A stretch of DNA of 64,000 bases from Streptosporangium amethystogenes (lineage in GTDB: Bacteria; Actinomycetota; Actinomycetes; Streptosporangiales; Streptosporangiaceae), in the NCBI RefSeq assembly GCF_000721075.1, contig NZ_JOEQ01000021.1, forward strand, positions 1-64,000. The letters run 5' to 3'. Position 1 is the first letter of the stretch; each line of letters begins with the position of its first letter. The notes beneath the pieces are model-generated. The model ran no database searches. It was not told the DNA's origin and worked only from the letters and a program-made list of their open reading frames with translations. Positions 36,101-44,491 of the stretch are shown one piece after another. A program made the translations under genes and the position numbers.

Positions 36101-36607
36101 ATGACCGACGCACGCATTGACGTCCCCTTCATCGCCGACGAGAACACCATGCTGCACTCCTGGCTGGACTGGCACCGGGAGACCCTGGCCGTGAAATGCG
36201 CCGGGCTGTCGGACGCGCAGCTTCGCCTGCGCTCCGCCGAGCCGTCCACACTCTCGCTGCTGGGTCTGGTCCGCCACATGACCGAGGTCGAGCGCAGCTG
36301 GTTCCGCAACGTCCTCAATGGTGAGGACGTCGGCCCGTTCTACTATTCCGACGACGATCCCGACGGCGATTTCGACGCCCTGGAGACGACCACGGCGGAG
36401 CAGGCCTTCGCCCGCTGGCGGGAGGAGATCGCCCACTCTCGCGAGGTGTCCGCCGGGCTCCCCATCGACACCGTGGGCAAGGAGCAACGTCACGGCCATG
36501 ACGTATCACTGCGCTGGATCCTCGTCCACATGATCGAGGAGTACGCCCGGCACAACGGCCACGCCGACATCGTCCGCGAGCGGATCGACGGGGTCGCCGG
36601 GGAGTAG
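36101..36607 (+). CDS. DinB/DUF664-family protein
   Basis: 168 residues. Four-helix DinB-like fold with three His in conserved places: LLGLVRHMTEVERSWF, LRWILVHMIEEYARHNGHADIVRE. This matches DUF664 proteins, which may be metal-dependent thiol transferases (bacillithiol or mycothiol S-transferase-like). The start is ATG 36101 (GAAAGG upstream); a TTG at 36092 is an alternative. It is convergent with a MarR gene across a bidirectional hairpin. Confidence 0.87.
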   Translation: MTDARIDVPFIADENTMLHSWLDWHRETLAVKCAGLSDAQLRLRSAEPSTLSLLGLVRHMTEVERSWFRNVLNGEDVGPFYYSDDDPDGDFDALETTTAEQAFARWREEIAHSREVSAGLPIDTVGKEQRHGHDVSLRWILVHMIEEYARHNGHADIVRERIDGVAGE

Positions 36608-36611
36608 GCAG

Positions 36612-36635
36612 GGCCCGCTGGAGACCAGGCGGGCC
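36612..36635. terminator. Bidirectional terminator between DinB and MarR genes
   Basis: Outer stem GGCCCG/CGGGCC and inner CTGG/CCAG with one bulged base, between convergent genes. Confidence 0.55.
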
Positions 36636-36641
36636 GACGGC

Positions 36642-37163
36642 TCAGCTGGGGGCGGGGGTCTCCGCCAGCGTCTCGGTGATCAGCCGGTCGAGGTTGGCCG
36701 GGCTCGCCGGACGGGCGATGGCGGCATCGGCGAACCGGGCCAGGAGCCGGGCGAAGACCTCGCGGTCCTGCTCGTCCCAGTCGGCCATCAGGCCGTCCAG
36801 GTAGGTGCGCCGGTGGCGGACCACCACCTCCAGCACGCGACGGCCCAGCTCGCTCAGCACGAGCCTGGCCCGCCGGGCGTCCACGGCCGATTCCTCGCGC
36901 TCCACGAGCCCCGCGCCGATCGCGTCGTTGACCAGCCTGCTGGCGGTGGAGGGATCGACGTCCAACTGCTCGGCCACGGCGCCCACGGTCACCTCGGGCA
37001 CGTCCAGGCTCAGCTTGTGCACGGCGTGCACGACCATGACGTTCGACATGTGCACCGGCCGCTGCGGCTCTTCGGCCCTGCGCGCTCGCAGTGGCCTCGA
37101 CCAGATCCGGCGTAGCCGGAACAGGGCCACATCGATCATCGCTCCGGGCGTCCCCTCGTTCAC
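36642..37163 (-). CDS. MarR-family transcriptional regulator
   Basis: 173 residues. The winged HTH in the middle reads VTVGAVAEQLDVDPSTASRLVNDAIGAGL in two adjoining blocks, with the wing REESAVDARRARLVLSE. The GTG at 37163 has no ribosome-binding site but lies 6 nt after TAGGGT, which suggests a leaderless transcript; ATG 37139 is an alternative. The target and ligand are unknown. Confidence 0.88.
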   Translation of the reverse strand: MNEGTPGAMIDVALFRLRRIWSRPLRARRAEEPQRPVHMSNVMVVHAVHKLSLDVPEVTVGAVAEQLDVDPSTASRLVNDAIGAGLVEREESAVDARRARLVLSELGRRVLEVVVRHRRTYLDGLMADWDEQDREVFARLLARFADAAIARPASPANLDRLITETLAETPAPS

Positions 37164-37203
37164 GGCGCCACCCTAACGCCTGCGGGGGGCCGCCAGAAGA
37201 CGA

Positions 37204-38511
37204 TCAGCCGGCCAGACGGACCGGGTTGACAAGATCGGCGTACATCAGCAGGCCCGCCATGATGACCATCAGGAAGGCGATCGCGTACGTGAGCGGAAGC
37301 GCCTTGGCGATGTCGACGTGGCCGGGGGCGGGACGGCGGGCGACGCGCGCGAAACCGCGCTTGAGGCCCTCCCAGAGGCCACCGGCGATGTGGCCGCCGT
37401 CCAGCGGGAGCAGCGGGATCAGGTTGAACAGGCCGATCGCCAGGTTGAAGCCCGCCAGCAGGTTGATGAAGACGACGATCTTGTTCTCCAGCGGGATCGC
37501 GGAGGCGGCGATCTCACCGCCGATGCGGCTGACGCCGATGACGCCGATCGGGCCGTTCTTGTCACGCTCGTCACCGGAGAAGGCGGCGTTCCAGACGCCC
37601 ACCATCTTCTCGGGGAACCTGAGCAGCGCGGAGGCGGTGGCCGAGGTGAGGTCCCACATGTGCTCGGTCACGGCGCCGAAGCCCTGCTGCTCTATGGCGA
37701 TCTTCGGACTGACCCCGAGGTATCCGACACCCTTTTCGATCTTGCCGGGCTCGTCGAGCGACTCGCGGTCCTGGGCGATGAGGGTGGCGTTGACGGTCAG
37801 CTCCTGCCCCCCGCGCCTGATACCGATCGCGATCGGCCCCGCGCCGTGGTCGCGGATGGCCCGCGTCGCGGCGTCCCAGCTCGCGGCGGGCCTGCCCGCC
37901 ACGGCCACGATGACGTCCCCCGGCCTCAGCCCCGCCACGCTGGCCGGGCTGGGCTTGTCGGCCGCGGTGCACTCCTGGTTCTTGGTGTAGTCGGCCGCGG
38001 TCTTCACGCACTGCGGGATCGAGGCGATCTCGGTCTTCTGCACGGGGATGCCGAACCCCATGAGCACGACGCCGAACAGGATGAACGCCAGCACGAAGTT
38101 CATCGCCGGACCGCCGGACATGATGATGACCTTCTGCCACCAGGGCTTGCGGTAGAACACCCGGTTCTCGTCGCCCGGCTGCACGTCCTCCAGGGCCACG
38201 TCACGCGCGTTCTCGATCAGGCCCTGCCACGGCCCGGTGGAGACCGAGCGCACCTTGCCCGGGGCGTCGGTGGGCCGGGGCGGCAGCATGCCGATCATCC
38301 GGATGTAGCCGCCGAGCGGGAGCCACTTGATCCCGTACTCGGTTTCGCCCTTGCGGCGCGACCACATCGTCGGGCCGAAACCGACCATGTACTGGGTGAC
38401 CTTGACGCCGAACAGCTTGGCCGGCACCAGGTGGCCGATCTCGTGCAGCCCGATCGACACCATCAGTCCCACGAGGAACACAACGACTCCGACCACGGAG
38501 AGCCAGCTCAC
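37204..38511 (-). CDS. Site-2-type intramembrane zinc protease (RseP/Rip1-like)
   Basis: 435 residues from the GTG at 38511. The first membrane helix carries the zinc motif HEIGH (residues 23-27), the C-terminal membrane domain carries NLIPLLPLDGGH (third ligand Asp), and a PDZ domain lies between (SVAGLRPGDVIVAVAGRP). It cleaves membrane-bound anti-sigma factors or similar substrates. The frame extends to a TTG at 38544. In many actinobacteria it lies between dxr and ispG; neither is adjacent here. Confidence 0.93.
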   Translation of the reverse strand: MSWLSVVGVVVFLVGLMVSIGLHEIGHLVPAKLFGVKVTQYMVGFGPTMWSRRKGETEYGIKWLPLGGYIRMIGMLPPRPTDAPGKVRSVSTGPWQGLIENARDVALEDVQPGDENRVFYRKPWWQKVIIMSGGPAMNFVLAFILFGVVLMGFGIPVQKTEIASIPQCVKTAADYTKNQECTAADKPSPASVAGLRPGDVIVAVAGRPAASWDAATRAIRDHGAGPIAIGIRRGGQELTVNATLIAQDRESLDEPGKIEKGVGYLGVSPKIAIEQQGFGAVTEHMWDLTSATASALLRFPEKMVGVWNAAFSGDERDKNGPIGVIGVSRIGGEIAASAIPLENKIVVFINLLAGFNLAIGLFNLIPLLPLDGGHIAGGLWEGLKRGFARVARRPAPGHVDIAKALPLTYAIAFLMVIMAGLLMYADLVNPVRLAG

Positions 38512-38637
38512 AGGTTCATACTCCCATCGCGGTTTCACCGACAATGCCCCATAAGAGATTAGCCGAAGTATCCGGCCCTCATGGCCCCGTTCCTCGTCGA
38601 CTCATCTGCTGGCACTTTGCCGATCGGCCACATTTTG

Positions 38638-38667
38638 TTGACATTCAGCGATCATACGATCACTCTT
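38638..38667 (+). promoter_or_regulatory. Possible promoter of the NarL-type regulator gene
   Basis: Consensus -35 TTGACA (38638-38643) followed after 17-18 bp by a weak -10 (CACTCT/ACTCTT at 38661-38667). The spacer contains the repeat GATC-ATAC-GATC. Confidence 0.4.
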
Positions 38668-38699
38668 TGATGAGGGCGAGGGTGAGAGATCGGAGCGTT

Positions 38700-39305
38700 T
38701 TGATCGGAATTTTGGTTGCCGAACACCTACCCCTGATACGGCGCGGGCTGGTGGCGTCACTGGACGGCGAGAGCGACATGCGGGTGGTGGCCGACGTGGC
38801 CGACGGCGAGGACGTCGTGCCCGCCGTTCTACGGCACGCGCCCGAGACCGCGGTCATCGACCTCGACCTGCCGGGGGCCGACGGTTTCACCACCGCCCTC
38901 CGGCTGCACGAGGAGGCTCCCCGCTGCAGTGTCCTGCTGCTCTCCCGTGCCCCGAACCCGGGCCAGGTCCGCCGTGCCTTCGCCGTCCACGCGCTCGGTT
39001 TCATGAGCCTGGAGGTCGACCCCGGGCAACTGGCCGACGGCGTCCGCCAGGTCGCGGCCGGCCGCCGCGCGATCGACTCCGAACTCGCGGTGGCGGCCCT
39101 GAGGTCGGCGGACAACCCCCTGACCCGCCGGGAGCTCGACGTGCTCCGGCTGGTCGCGCGGGGAGCCAGGTCCGGCGAGATCGCCGACCAGCTGTTCCTC
39201 TCCGTGGGAACGGTCCGCAACCATCTGTCACGGATCATGTGCAAGACCCAGGCCCGCAACCGTCTCGACGCCGTGCGTATCGCCGACGACTCCGGGTGGC
39301 TCTGA
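38700..39305 (+). CDS. NarL/DesR-like response regulator (orphan)
   Basis: 201 residues from the TTG at 38700 (GGAG 4 nt upstream), giving the usual receiver start MIGILVAEHLPLIRRGL; ATG 38670 and GTG 38682 are alternatives. The receiver domain has Asp in TAVIDLDLPGADGF, but the normal acidic pair is reduced to AEH, and the switch Lys is replaced (ALGFMSLEV instead of a GxxxK motif). The C-terminal LuxR HTH has TRRELDVLRLVARGARSGEIA and LSVGTVRNHLSRI. No kinase is adjacent, so phosphorylation may not be its input. Confidence 0.85.
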   Translation: MIGILVAEHLPLIRRGLVASLDGESDMRVVADVADGEDVVPAVLRHAPETAVIDLDLPGADGFTTALRLHEEAPRCSVLLLSRAPNPGQVRRAFAVHALGFMSLEVDPGQLADGVRQVAAGRRAIDSELAVAALRSADNPLTRRELDVLRLVARGARSGEIADQLFLSVGTVRNHLSRIMCKTQARNRLDAVRIADDSGWL

Positions 39306-39317
39306 CGCCTTCACGCC

Positions 39318-40433
39318 TCAGGGGCGCCAGATGAGAATGAGGGCGCAGTCGTCGTTGTGTCCCGCCGACATGGAGGCGACCAGGTTGCGGGCACCGTCAC
39401 GGAACCCGGAGGGCACCAGGCGCTCGGCCTCTCCCAGCAGGCGGTCGAGGCCCGCGTCGATGTCGCGCCCCGGCTGCTCGATCAGGCCGTCGGTGTAGAG
39501 CATGAGCGCGTCGCCCTTGCGGAGCATCCCCTGGTCCGCCTCGCAGTGCAGGTCGGGCACGACGCCGAGGACGACGCCCTTGGCCGTGGAGACCCGCCAC
39601 GTTCCCGCGCCCGATTCGTACTTGACCACTGGCGGGTGGCCGGCCGAGGTGATCACGTACTCGCCCGTCACGAGGTTGAGCCGTAGGTGGACCGCGGTGA
39701 CGAAACCCTCGGCCTCACGCTGGCGGTGCAGGTAGGTGTTGCAGGCGGGCAGGAAGTCGTCGACCGAGCCGAGCAGCCCCCCGAAGGTGCCCGACAGCAG
39801 CAGTGCCCGGGTGCCCGCGTCGACGCCCTTGCCGGACACGTCGACCAGAGCGAGCTCCATCGTGTCGCCCTCGCGGATGGAGACCAGGAAGTCACCGCCG
39901 AAGGAGGATCCTCCGGCCTGCTTGAGCACCACCTTGGAGCCCCACTCCTTGGGCAGCGGGGGCAGGTCGCTCTGGCTCCTGAGACGGTCGCGCAGCTCCA
40001 GCAGCATCGCGTCGCCGCGCAGGCCCTGCACGCCGAGCTTGCCCCGGGTACGGGCCATCAGCGCGGCCAGCACGGCGGTGAAACCGAAGGTGACCAGCAG
40101 GCCGGGGCCGATGTAGTCCACCCCGCGCACCGCGGCCACGTAGATCAGCGAGGCCATGACCGCGCACAGCAGCTTGACGAGGCTGTTCAGCCGGAGCTGA
40201 AGCCCGGCCACCAGGGTGATCGGGATCATGAGCGCCGGGGAGAACCACTCCATGGAGACCCTCGCGGCCAGCACGCCGATCAACAGGGTCAGCAGGATCA
40301 GCGTGATGAGCAGGTTCCGGTCGCGCGCCAGAGGGCCCCGGCGCAGCAGACGCACGATGGGGACGAGAAGCGGGATGCGGACCAGGAACGCGCGGAGCGC
40401 CGGGGGAAGCAGCGGCACCGGACGGGAACTCAT
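39318..40433 (-). CDS. Membrane-anchored SpoIIE-type PP2C phosphatase
   Basis: 371 residues. The N-terminal membrane region (about 40-130) has four or five hydrophobic helices. The C-terminal PP2C domain has GGSSFGGDFLVSI, LALVDVSGKGVDAG, ITSAGHPPVV, LMLYTDGLIEQPGRD and GHNDDCALI, with the metal-binding Asp residues present. It probably dephosphorylates an anti-anti-sigma (STAS) protein in a partner-switching pathway. It is tail-to-tail with the NarL-type regulator gene. Confidence 0.9.
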   Translation of the reverse strand: MSSRPVPLLPPALRAFLVRIPLLVPIVRLLRRGPLARDRNLLITLILLTLLIGVLAARVSMEWFSPALMIPITLVAGLQLRLNSLVKLLCAVMASLIYVAAVRGVDYIGPGLLVTFGFTAVLAALMARTRGKLGVQGLRGDAMLLELRDRLRSQSDLPPLPKEWGSKVVLKQAGGSSFGGDFLVSIREGDTMELALVDVSGKGVDAGTRALLLSGTFGGLLGSVDDFLPACNTYLHRQREAEGFVTAVHLRLNLVTGEYVITSAGHPPVVKYESGAGTWRVSTAKGVVLGVVPDLHCEADQGMLRKGDALMLYTDGLIEQPGRDIDAGLDRLLGEAERLVPSGFRDGARNLVASMSAGHNDDCALILIWRP

Positions 40434-40551
40434 GATGCGCCTGACTGTATCTGGCTATCCCCCATTTGGGCAGCCGACTTGACCAATGCCTTGATCACTA
40501 AGCGTGGATATTAGCTGGCCAGAACTGTTTGTCCCATCTACCGTGTGAAAA

Positions 40552-41781
40552 ATGACTCTTAGCCTGCGTCCGATCACCGAAGCCGAGTGGTCGGGTTGGA
40601 CGACCGTCGCCGAGGAGGCGTTCGGTGCTTCCATCCCCCCGCACCGGGTGGAGCTGTACAGGGGTGTCACCGAGTTCGACCGCTCGCTCGGCGTGTTCGA
40701 CGGCGATCTGCTCGTGGGCACCACGGCGGTGTGCAGTTTCACCATGACCGTGCCCGGCGGCCCGATCCCGGTCGGCGGCATCACCGCGGTCGGTGTACTG
40801 CCCTCGCATCGCCGCCGGGGAGTTCTCTCCTCGCTGATGACCCGCCAGCTGTCCGATCTGCACGAGCGGGGTGAGGCGGTCGCCGCGCTCTACGCCTCCG
40901 AGGCCGCGATCTACGGACGTTACGGCTACGGCAGGGCCGCGGACAGCCTGGTCTTCCGGATCCCCACGGCGAAGGCGGCCTTCACCCGGCACGCCCCCCT
41001 CGATCCTGGCCTGCGGTTGCGCATCGTCAGGCCCGCGGAGGCCAGGACCGTCTTCGAGAAGGTCTACGAGTCGGCGCTCGACGAGCGTCCGGGACTGTAC
41101 GCCCGCACGCCCGCGCGCTGGGACTCGGCGCTGAGCGATCACGAGGCCGACCAGGGCGACGCCGGACCGCTGCGCGCCGTGGTCGTCGAGGACGATCACG
41201 GCGTACGGGGCTACGCGCTCTTCAGGATCAGGCCGAACTGGACCGAGGACGACGTCTTCGACGGTGAGCTGCGGCTCAAGGAGCTGTTCGGTCTCGATCC
41301 CGCCGCCTACGCGCTGCTCTGGCGGCACCTGCTGGACCGCGACCTGGTCTCGCACGTCACCGCCAGGAACCGTCCCTCGGACGACCCGCTGATCCATCTG
41401 CTGGCCGAACCCCGCATGCTCCACGCGCGCTGGCTGGACGAGCTGTGGATCCGCGTCGTGGACGTCGAGCGGGCCCTTCCGGCCCGCCGCTACTCCGCGC
41501 CCGTGGACGTGGTGATCGACGTCGAGGACGACGTCTGCCCATGGAACGCGCGCCGCTGGCGGCTGACCGCCGACACCTCCGCCGCCCGCTGCGTCCCCTG
41601 CGACGATCCGGCCGACCTGGCACTGCCGGTCTCCGTGCTGGGCGCGGCCTACCTGGGCGGGCGTCCGCTGGCGGCCCTGCTGGCGGCGGGGGTGGTACGC
41701 GAGTCGCGCGCGGGGGCCCTGCGGGAGCTGTCCACCGCGATGTCGTGGGATCCCGCCCCCTGGGGCGGGATGATCTTCTGA
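40552..41781 (+). CDS. Eis-like GNAT N-acetyltransferase
   Basis: 409 residues, the length of the Eis family: two GNAT domains and a C-terminal SCP2-like region. The acetyl-CoA pyrophosphate loop is VLPSHRRRGVLSSLM, the general-acid Tyr is in EAAIYGRYGYGRA, and the chain ends in Phe (GGMIF), whose carboxylate is catalytic in mycobacterial Eis. Eis enzymes acetylate aminoglycosides and amines at several positions. The ATG lies 7 nt after TACCGT (40539-40544) without a ribosome-binding site, so it is probably leaderless. Confidence 0.9.
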   Translation: MTLSLRPITEAEWSGWTTVAEEAFGASIPPHRVELYRGVTEFDRSLGVFDGDLLVGTTAVCSFTMTVPGGPIPVGGITAVGVLPSHRRRGVLSSLMTRQLSDLHERGEAVAALYASEAAIYGRYGYGRAADSLVFRIPTAKAAFTRHAPLDPGLRLRIVRPAEARTVFEKVYESALDERPGLYARTPARWDSALSDHEADQGDAGPLRAVVVEDDHGVRGYALFRIRPNWTEDDVFDGELRLKELFGLDPAAYALLWRHLLDRDLVSHVTARNRPSDDPLIHLLAEPRMLHARWLDELWIRVVDVERALPARRYSAPVDVVIDVEDDVCPWNARRWRLTADTSAARCVPCDDPADLALPVSVLGAAYLGGRPLAALLAAGVVRESRAGALRELSTAMSWDPAPWGGMIF

Positions 41782-41786
41782 CCGGG

Positions 41787-41828
41787 ACCATAACCCGCCC
41801 GGCCTGATCAGGCCGGGCGGGTTATGGT
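41787..41828. terminator. Strong hairpin terminator after the Eis-like gene
   Basis: 19-bp perfect inverted repeat with a 4-nt loop GATC (41787-41805 and 41810-41828), 6 nt past the stop. Its right arm contains TATGGT, a possible -10 for the small gene that starts at 41835. Confidence 0.85.
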
Positions 41829-41834
41829 TGCGGC

Positions 41835-41981
41835 ATGGCACTGCAGAGCTTGCAGATCAACGCGATCACCGCGATGCGGGCGCGAGACGTCTCGCGCCCG
41901 ACACAGGAGCAGCAGGAGAGCGCGGATCGCCGCCCGCTGCGCGACGAGACGCCCCGCAAGGAGCCCACCCGCGGGCGGTGA
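41835..41981 (+). CDS. Candidate small protein, 48 residues
   Basis: Open frame starting MALQSLQINAITAMRARDV and ending in a charged Arg/Glu/Pro tail (TPRKEPTRGR). About 45 of 48 codons end in G or C. There is no ribosome-binding site, but TATGGT at 41823-41828 is exactly 6 nt upstream of the ATG, the arrangement of leaderless actinobacterial genes. A perfect 22-bp palindrome (41878-41899) lies within it, encoding the RARDVSRP region. No family was recognised. It is convergent with rpiB, ending 3 nt before the rpiB stop. Confidence 0.5.
   Translation: MALQSLQINAITAMRARDVSRPTQEQQESADRRPLRDETPRKEPTRGR
41878..41899. repeat. Perfect 22-bp palindrome
   Basis: GGGCGCGAGAC directly abuts its reverse complement with no loop. 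It lies inside the 48-residue frame, about 90-110 bp past the rpiB stop on the minus strand, so it may act as a cruciform, a binding site or a terminator element for rpiB. Confidence 0.6.
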
Positions 41982-41984
41982 GGA

Positions 41985-42452
41985 CTACGGCAGCGGCGGG
42001 AGCTGACCGATGGTCTCGTACGAGGTGAGCTGCGCGATCCGGCGGTTGTGGCGCTCGGCCCCGGAGTACGAGGTGTTGAGGAAGACCTCGACGAACCGGG
42101 TCGCATCCTCCTCCGGGTGCATCCGCGCGCCGATGCTGACGACGTTGGCGTTGTTGTGCTCGCGGGCGAGCCTGGCGGTCTCCTCGCTCCAGGCCAGCGC
42201 GGCACGGATGCCGCGCACCTTGTTGGCCGCGATCTGCTCGCCGTTGCCCGAACCGCCGATGACGACGCCCAGGCTGCCCGGGTCATCCACGACGCCCTGG
42301 GCCGCGCGCAGCACGAACGGCGGGTAGTCGTCCTCCGCGTCGTAGACGAAGGGACCGCAGTCCACGACATCGTGGCCGTGCTCCTTCAGCCAGGAGACGA
42401 TGTGGTTTTTGAACTGATAGCCGGCATGGTCGGCACCGATGTAGACGCGCAC
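41985..42452 (-). CDS. rpiB: Ribose-5-phosphate isomerase B
   Basis: Interconverts ribose-5-phosphate and ribulose-5-phosphate in the pentose phosphate pathway. 155 residues from the GTG at 42452 (VRVYIGADHAGYQFK); the frame extends to 42488. Signatures are YIGADHAGY, the anion-hole glycine-rich GVVIGGSGNGEQIAANK, and HNNANVVSIGAR. The Cys base of some RpiB enzymes is replaced in the GGSGNG motif (Ser-Gly), as in the mycobacterial type, which uses a Glu. It is divergent from def. Confidence 0.95.
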   Translation of the reverse strand: MRVYIGADHAGYQFKNHIVSWLKEHGHDVVDCGPFVYDAEDDYPPFVLRAAQGVVDDPGSLGVVIGGSGNGEQIAANKVRGIRAALAWSEETARLAREHNNANVVSIGARMHPEEDATRFVEVFLNTSYSGAERHNRRIAQLTSYETIGQLPPLP

Positions 42453-42514
42453 CCACCCAGTTTCGCAGGTGTACGCGGGCGGCTTCACCCGGCCCCGGCT
42501 AGAGTAATAGTCCC

Positions 42515-42520
42515 TATACT
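42515..42520 (+). promoter_or_regulatory. -10 element of the def promoter
   Basis: TATACT, 29 nt upstream of the def ATG. No convincing -35 was found at 17-18 bp spacing. The same interval must also serve rpiB on the other strand. Confidence 0.45.
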
Positions 42521-42549
42521 CACCTAACCCTTACAAGAGAGAACTCCAC

Positions 42550-43038
42550 ATGCGTGACATCCGAGTGGTCGGTGACCCCGTACTGCGCACGCCCGCCGAG
42601 CCGATCACCGAGTTCGACCGTGACCTGCGGCGCATGATCGACGAGATGTTCGACGTGATGTACGCCGCGCAGGGCGTCGGTCTGGCGGGCCCGCAGATCG
42701 GCGTGTCGAAAAGGATCTTCGTCTACGACTGCAGCAACCGCAAGGGGCACGTGATCAACCCTGAGCTGACCGTGGACGACGACTCCGAGGTCCTCGACGA
42801 GGAGGGCTGCCTGTCCGTTCCCAGCCGCGAGACCGGCACCCCGCTCTACGCCAGAACGCCCCGGGCCGCCGGCGTGACGGTAAGCGGCCTGGACCGGCTG
42901 GGGCGGCCGATCCGGCTCAGGGCCCGCGGCCTGCTGGCACGCTGCTTCCAGCACGAGACCGACCACCTCGACGGCATGCTCTACGTGGACCGGCTGGCCA
43001 AGGACGCCGCCAGGAGGGTCCTGCTCCAGGCGCCCTGA
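42550..43038 (+). CDS. def: Peptide deformylase
   Basis: Removes the formyl group from the initiator Met of new proteins. 162 residues. All three family motifs are present: GVGLAGPQIG (residues about 44-53), EGCLSVP with the metal-ligand Cys, and QHETDHLDG (HExxH) with two ligand His and the catalytic Glu. AAGAGAG lies about 8 nt before the ATG. The operon partner fmt is not adjacent, so this may be one of several paralogues. It ends at a hairpin shared with the aldehyde dehydrogenase gene. Confidence 0.96.
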   Translation: MRDIRVVGDPVLRTPAEPITEFDRDLRRMIDEMFDVMYAAQGVGLAGPQIGVSKRIFVYDCSNRKGHVINPELTVDDDSEVLDEEGCLSVPSRETGTPLYARTPRAAGVTVSGLDRLGRPIRLRARGLLARCFQHETDHLDGMLYVDRLAKDAARRVLLQAP

Positions 43039-43051
43039 TCCGGCGGGACCG

Positions 43052-43077
43052 GCCGGGCGCGGACAACCGCGCCCGGC
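43052..43077. terminator. Bidirectional terminator between def and the aldehyde dehydrogenase gene
   Basis: 11-bp perfect stem with loop ACAA (43052-43062 and 43067-43077) between convergent genes. Confidence 0.75.
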
Positions 43078-43081
43078 GCCC

Positions 43082-44491
43082 TCAGAGCTGGATCGCCTTG
43101 ATCTCCAGGTACTCCTCAAGGCCGAACTCGCCCAGCTCGCGGCCAAGGCCCGACTGCTTGTAGCCGCCGAAGGGGGCTCGCGGATTGAACTGACCGCCGT
43201 TGATCGCCACCTGGCCGGTGCGCAGCCGTCGTGCGACCTCGACCGCCCGCTGCTCGCCCCCCGCCCACACCGCGCCTGCCAGGCCGTACGGGGTGCCGTT
43301 GGCGATGGCGACGGCCTCGTCCTCACCCCGGGTGTAGGGGATGATCGCGAGGACCGGGCCGAAGATCTCCTCCTGCTCGATCACCATCCCCGGCTCCACC
43401 CCGGCGAACACCGTGGGCTCCACGTAGAAACCGCGCTCCAACGGCCGGTCGGTGCCTCCGGTGACCAGCCTGGCGCCCTCCTCCTGGCCTCGGTTGATGT
43501 AGCGGATCACCCGGTCACGCTGGGCCGCCGACACGAGCGGGCCGAGCCAGGTCGCCTCGTCGAAGGGATCGCCGACCGTGTACTTCCGGGCGGCGTCGAC
43601 GACGAGACGGACCACTTCGTCGTACTGGTCCCGGTGGACGATCATGCGGGTCCAGGCGGAGCAGGTCTGGCCGGAGTTGAGGAAGGCGTTGGCCACCGTC
43701 GCCTTGGCCGCCGCTGGAAGATCCGCGTCCGGCAGGACCAGGCTGGCGGACTTGCCACCGAGCTCCAGGGCCACCCGCTTGACCGTCTCGGCCGCGAGCG
43801 AGGCGACCCGGCGCCCGGCCCCGGTGGAACCGGTGAACGACACCATGTCCACCTCCGGGTGGGTGACCAGGGCCTCGCCCACCACCGGGCCGTAACCGCT
43901 GAGCATGTTGAAGACCCCGGCGGGCAACCCGACCTCGTCGAAGATCCCGGCGAGCGCGAAGGCCGCCAGCGGAGCCACCTCGCTGGGCTTCAGCACGACG
44001 GTGCAGCCCGCGGCGAGCGCGGCGCCCACCTTGCAGACGACCTGGTGGAGGGGGTAGTTCCAGGGGGTGATGGCGGCGACCACCCCGACCGGCTCCCTGA
44101 AGACGCGGGAGTTGCCGACCCGCCCGCCCTCGAAGTCGTAGGTCTCGGCCAGCTGGGCGTAGGAGGCCAGCACCCCGGCCGGCATCAGCGTCTGCACCCT
44201 CATCGCCACGCCGTACGGCGCGCCCATGTCCGTGGCGATGATCCTGGCCATCTGGTCGGAGCGTTCTCGGATCAGCCCGGCGGCGGCGGCGAGGATCCGG
44301 CCTCGCTCGGCGGGAGCCGTCGCCGACCAGGAGGGGAAGGCCTCGCGGGCGGCGGCCACGGCGACCTCGACGTCGGCGGGCGTCCCGGCGGGCACCCTGT
44401 CGATCAGCTCCTCGGTCGCCGGGTTGATCACGTCGATGCTCTCGCCCGACGTGGAGGGCTGCCAGGCTCCGTTCAGATAAAGGTGACGCAT
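43082..44491 (-). CDS. NAD(P)-dependent aldehyde dehydrogenase
   Basis: 469 residues from the ATG at 44491 (GAGGGG upstream). The nucleotide-binding region includes TPWNYPLHQ and VLKPSEVAP. The catalytic Glu is in ALELGGKS and the catalytic Cys in NSGQTCSAWTR. The C-terminal motif is EEIFGPVLAIIPY. It converts an unidentified aldehyde to the acid. No pathway genes are adjacent. The frame remains open to 44611 but lacks conservation features there. Confidence 0.93.
   Translation of the reverse strand: MRHLYLNGAWQPSTSGESIDVINPATEELIDRVPAGTPADVEVAVAAAREAFPSWSATAPAERGRILAAAAGLIRERSDQMARIIATDMGAPYGVAMRVQTLMPAGVLASYAQLAETYDFEGGRVGNSRVFREPVGVVAAITPWNYPLHQVVCKVGAALAAGCTVVLKPSEVAPLAAFALAGIFDEVGLPAGVFNMLSGYGPVVGEALVTHPEVDMVSFTGSTGAGRRVASLAAETVKRVALELGGKSASLVLPDADLPAAAKATVANAFLNSGQTCSAWTRMIVHRDQYDEVVRLVVDAARKYTVGDPFDEATWLGPLVSAAQRDRVIRYINRGQEEGARLVTGGTDRPLERGFYVEPTVFAGVEPGMVIEQEEIFGPVLAIIPYTRGEDEAVAIANGTPYGLAGAVWAGGEQRAVEVARRLRTGQVAINGGQFNPRAPFGGYKQSGLGRELGEFGLEEYLEIKAIQL

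Noticed and set aside
31815..36104. A 1429-codon open frame on the plus strand opposite the AfsR-like and kinase genes
   Set aside because: It is the mirror of two well-supported genes with clear domains on the minus strand. Long antisense frames are expected at this GC content, and its product is low-complexity Arg/Gln/Gly-rich.
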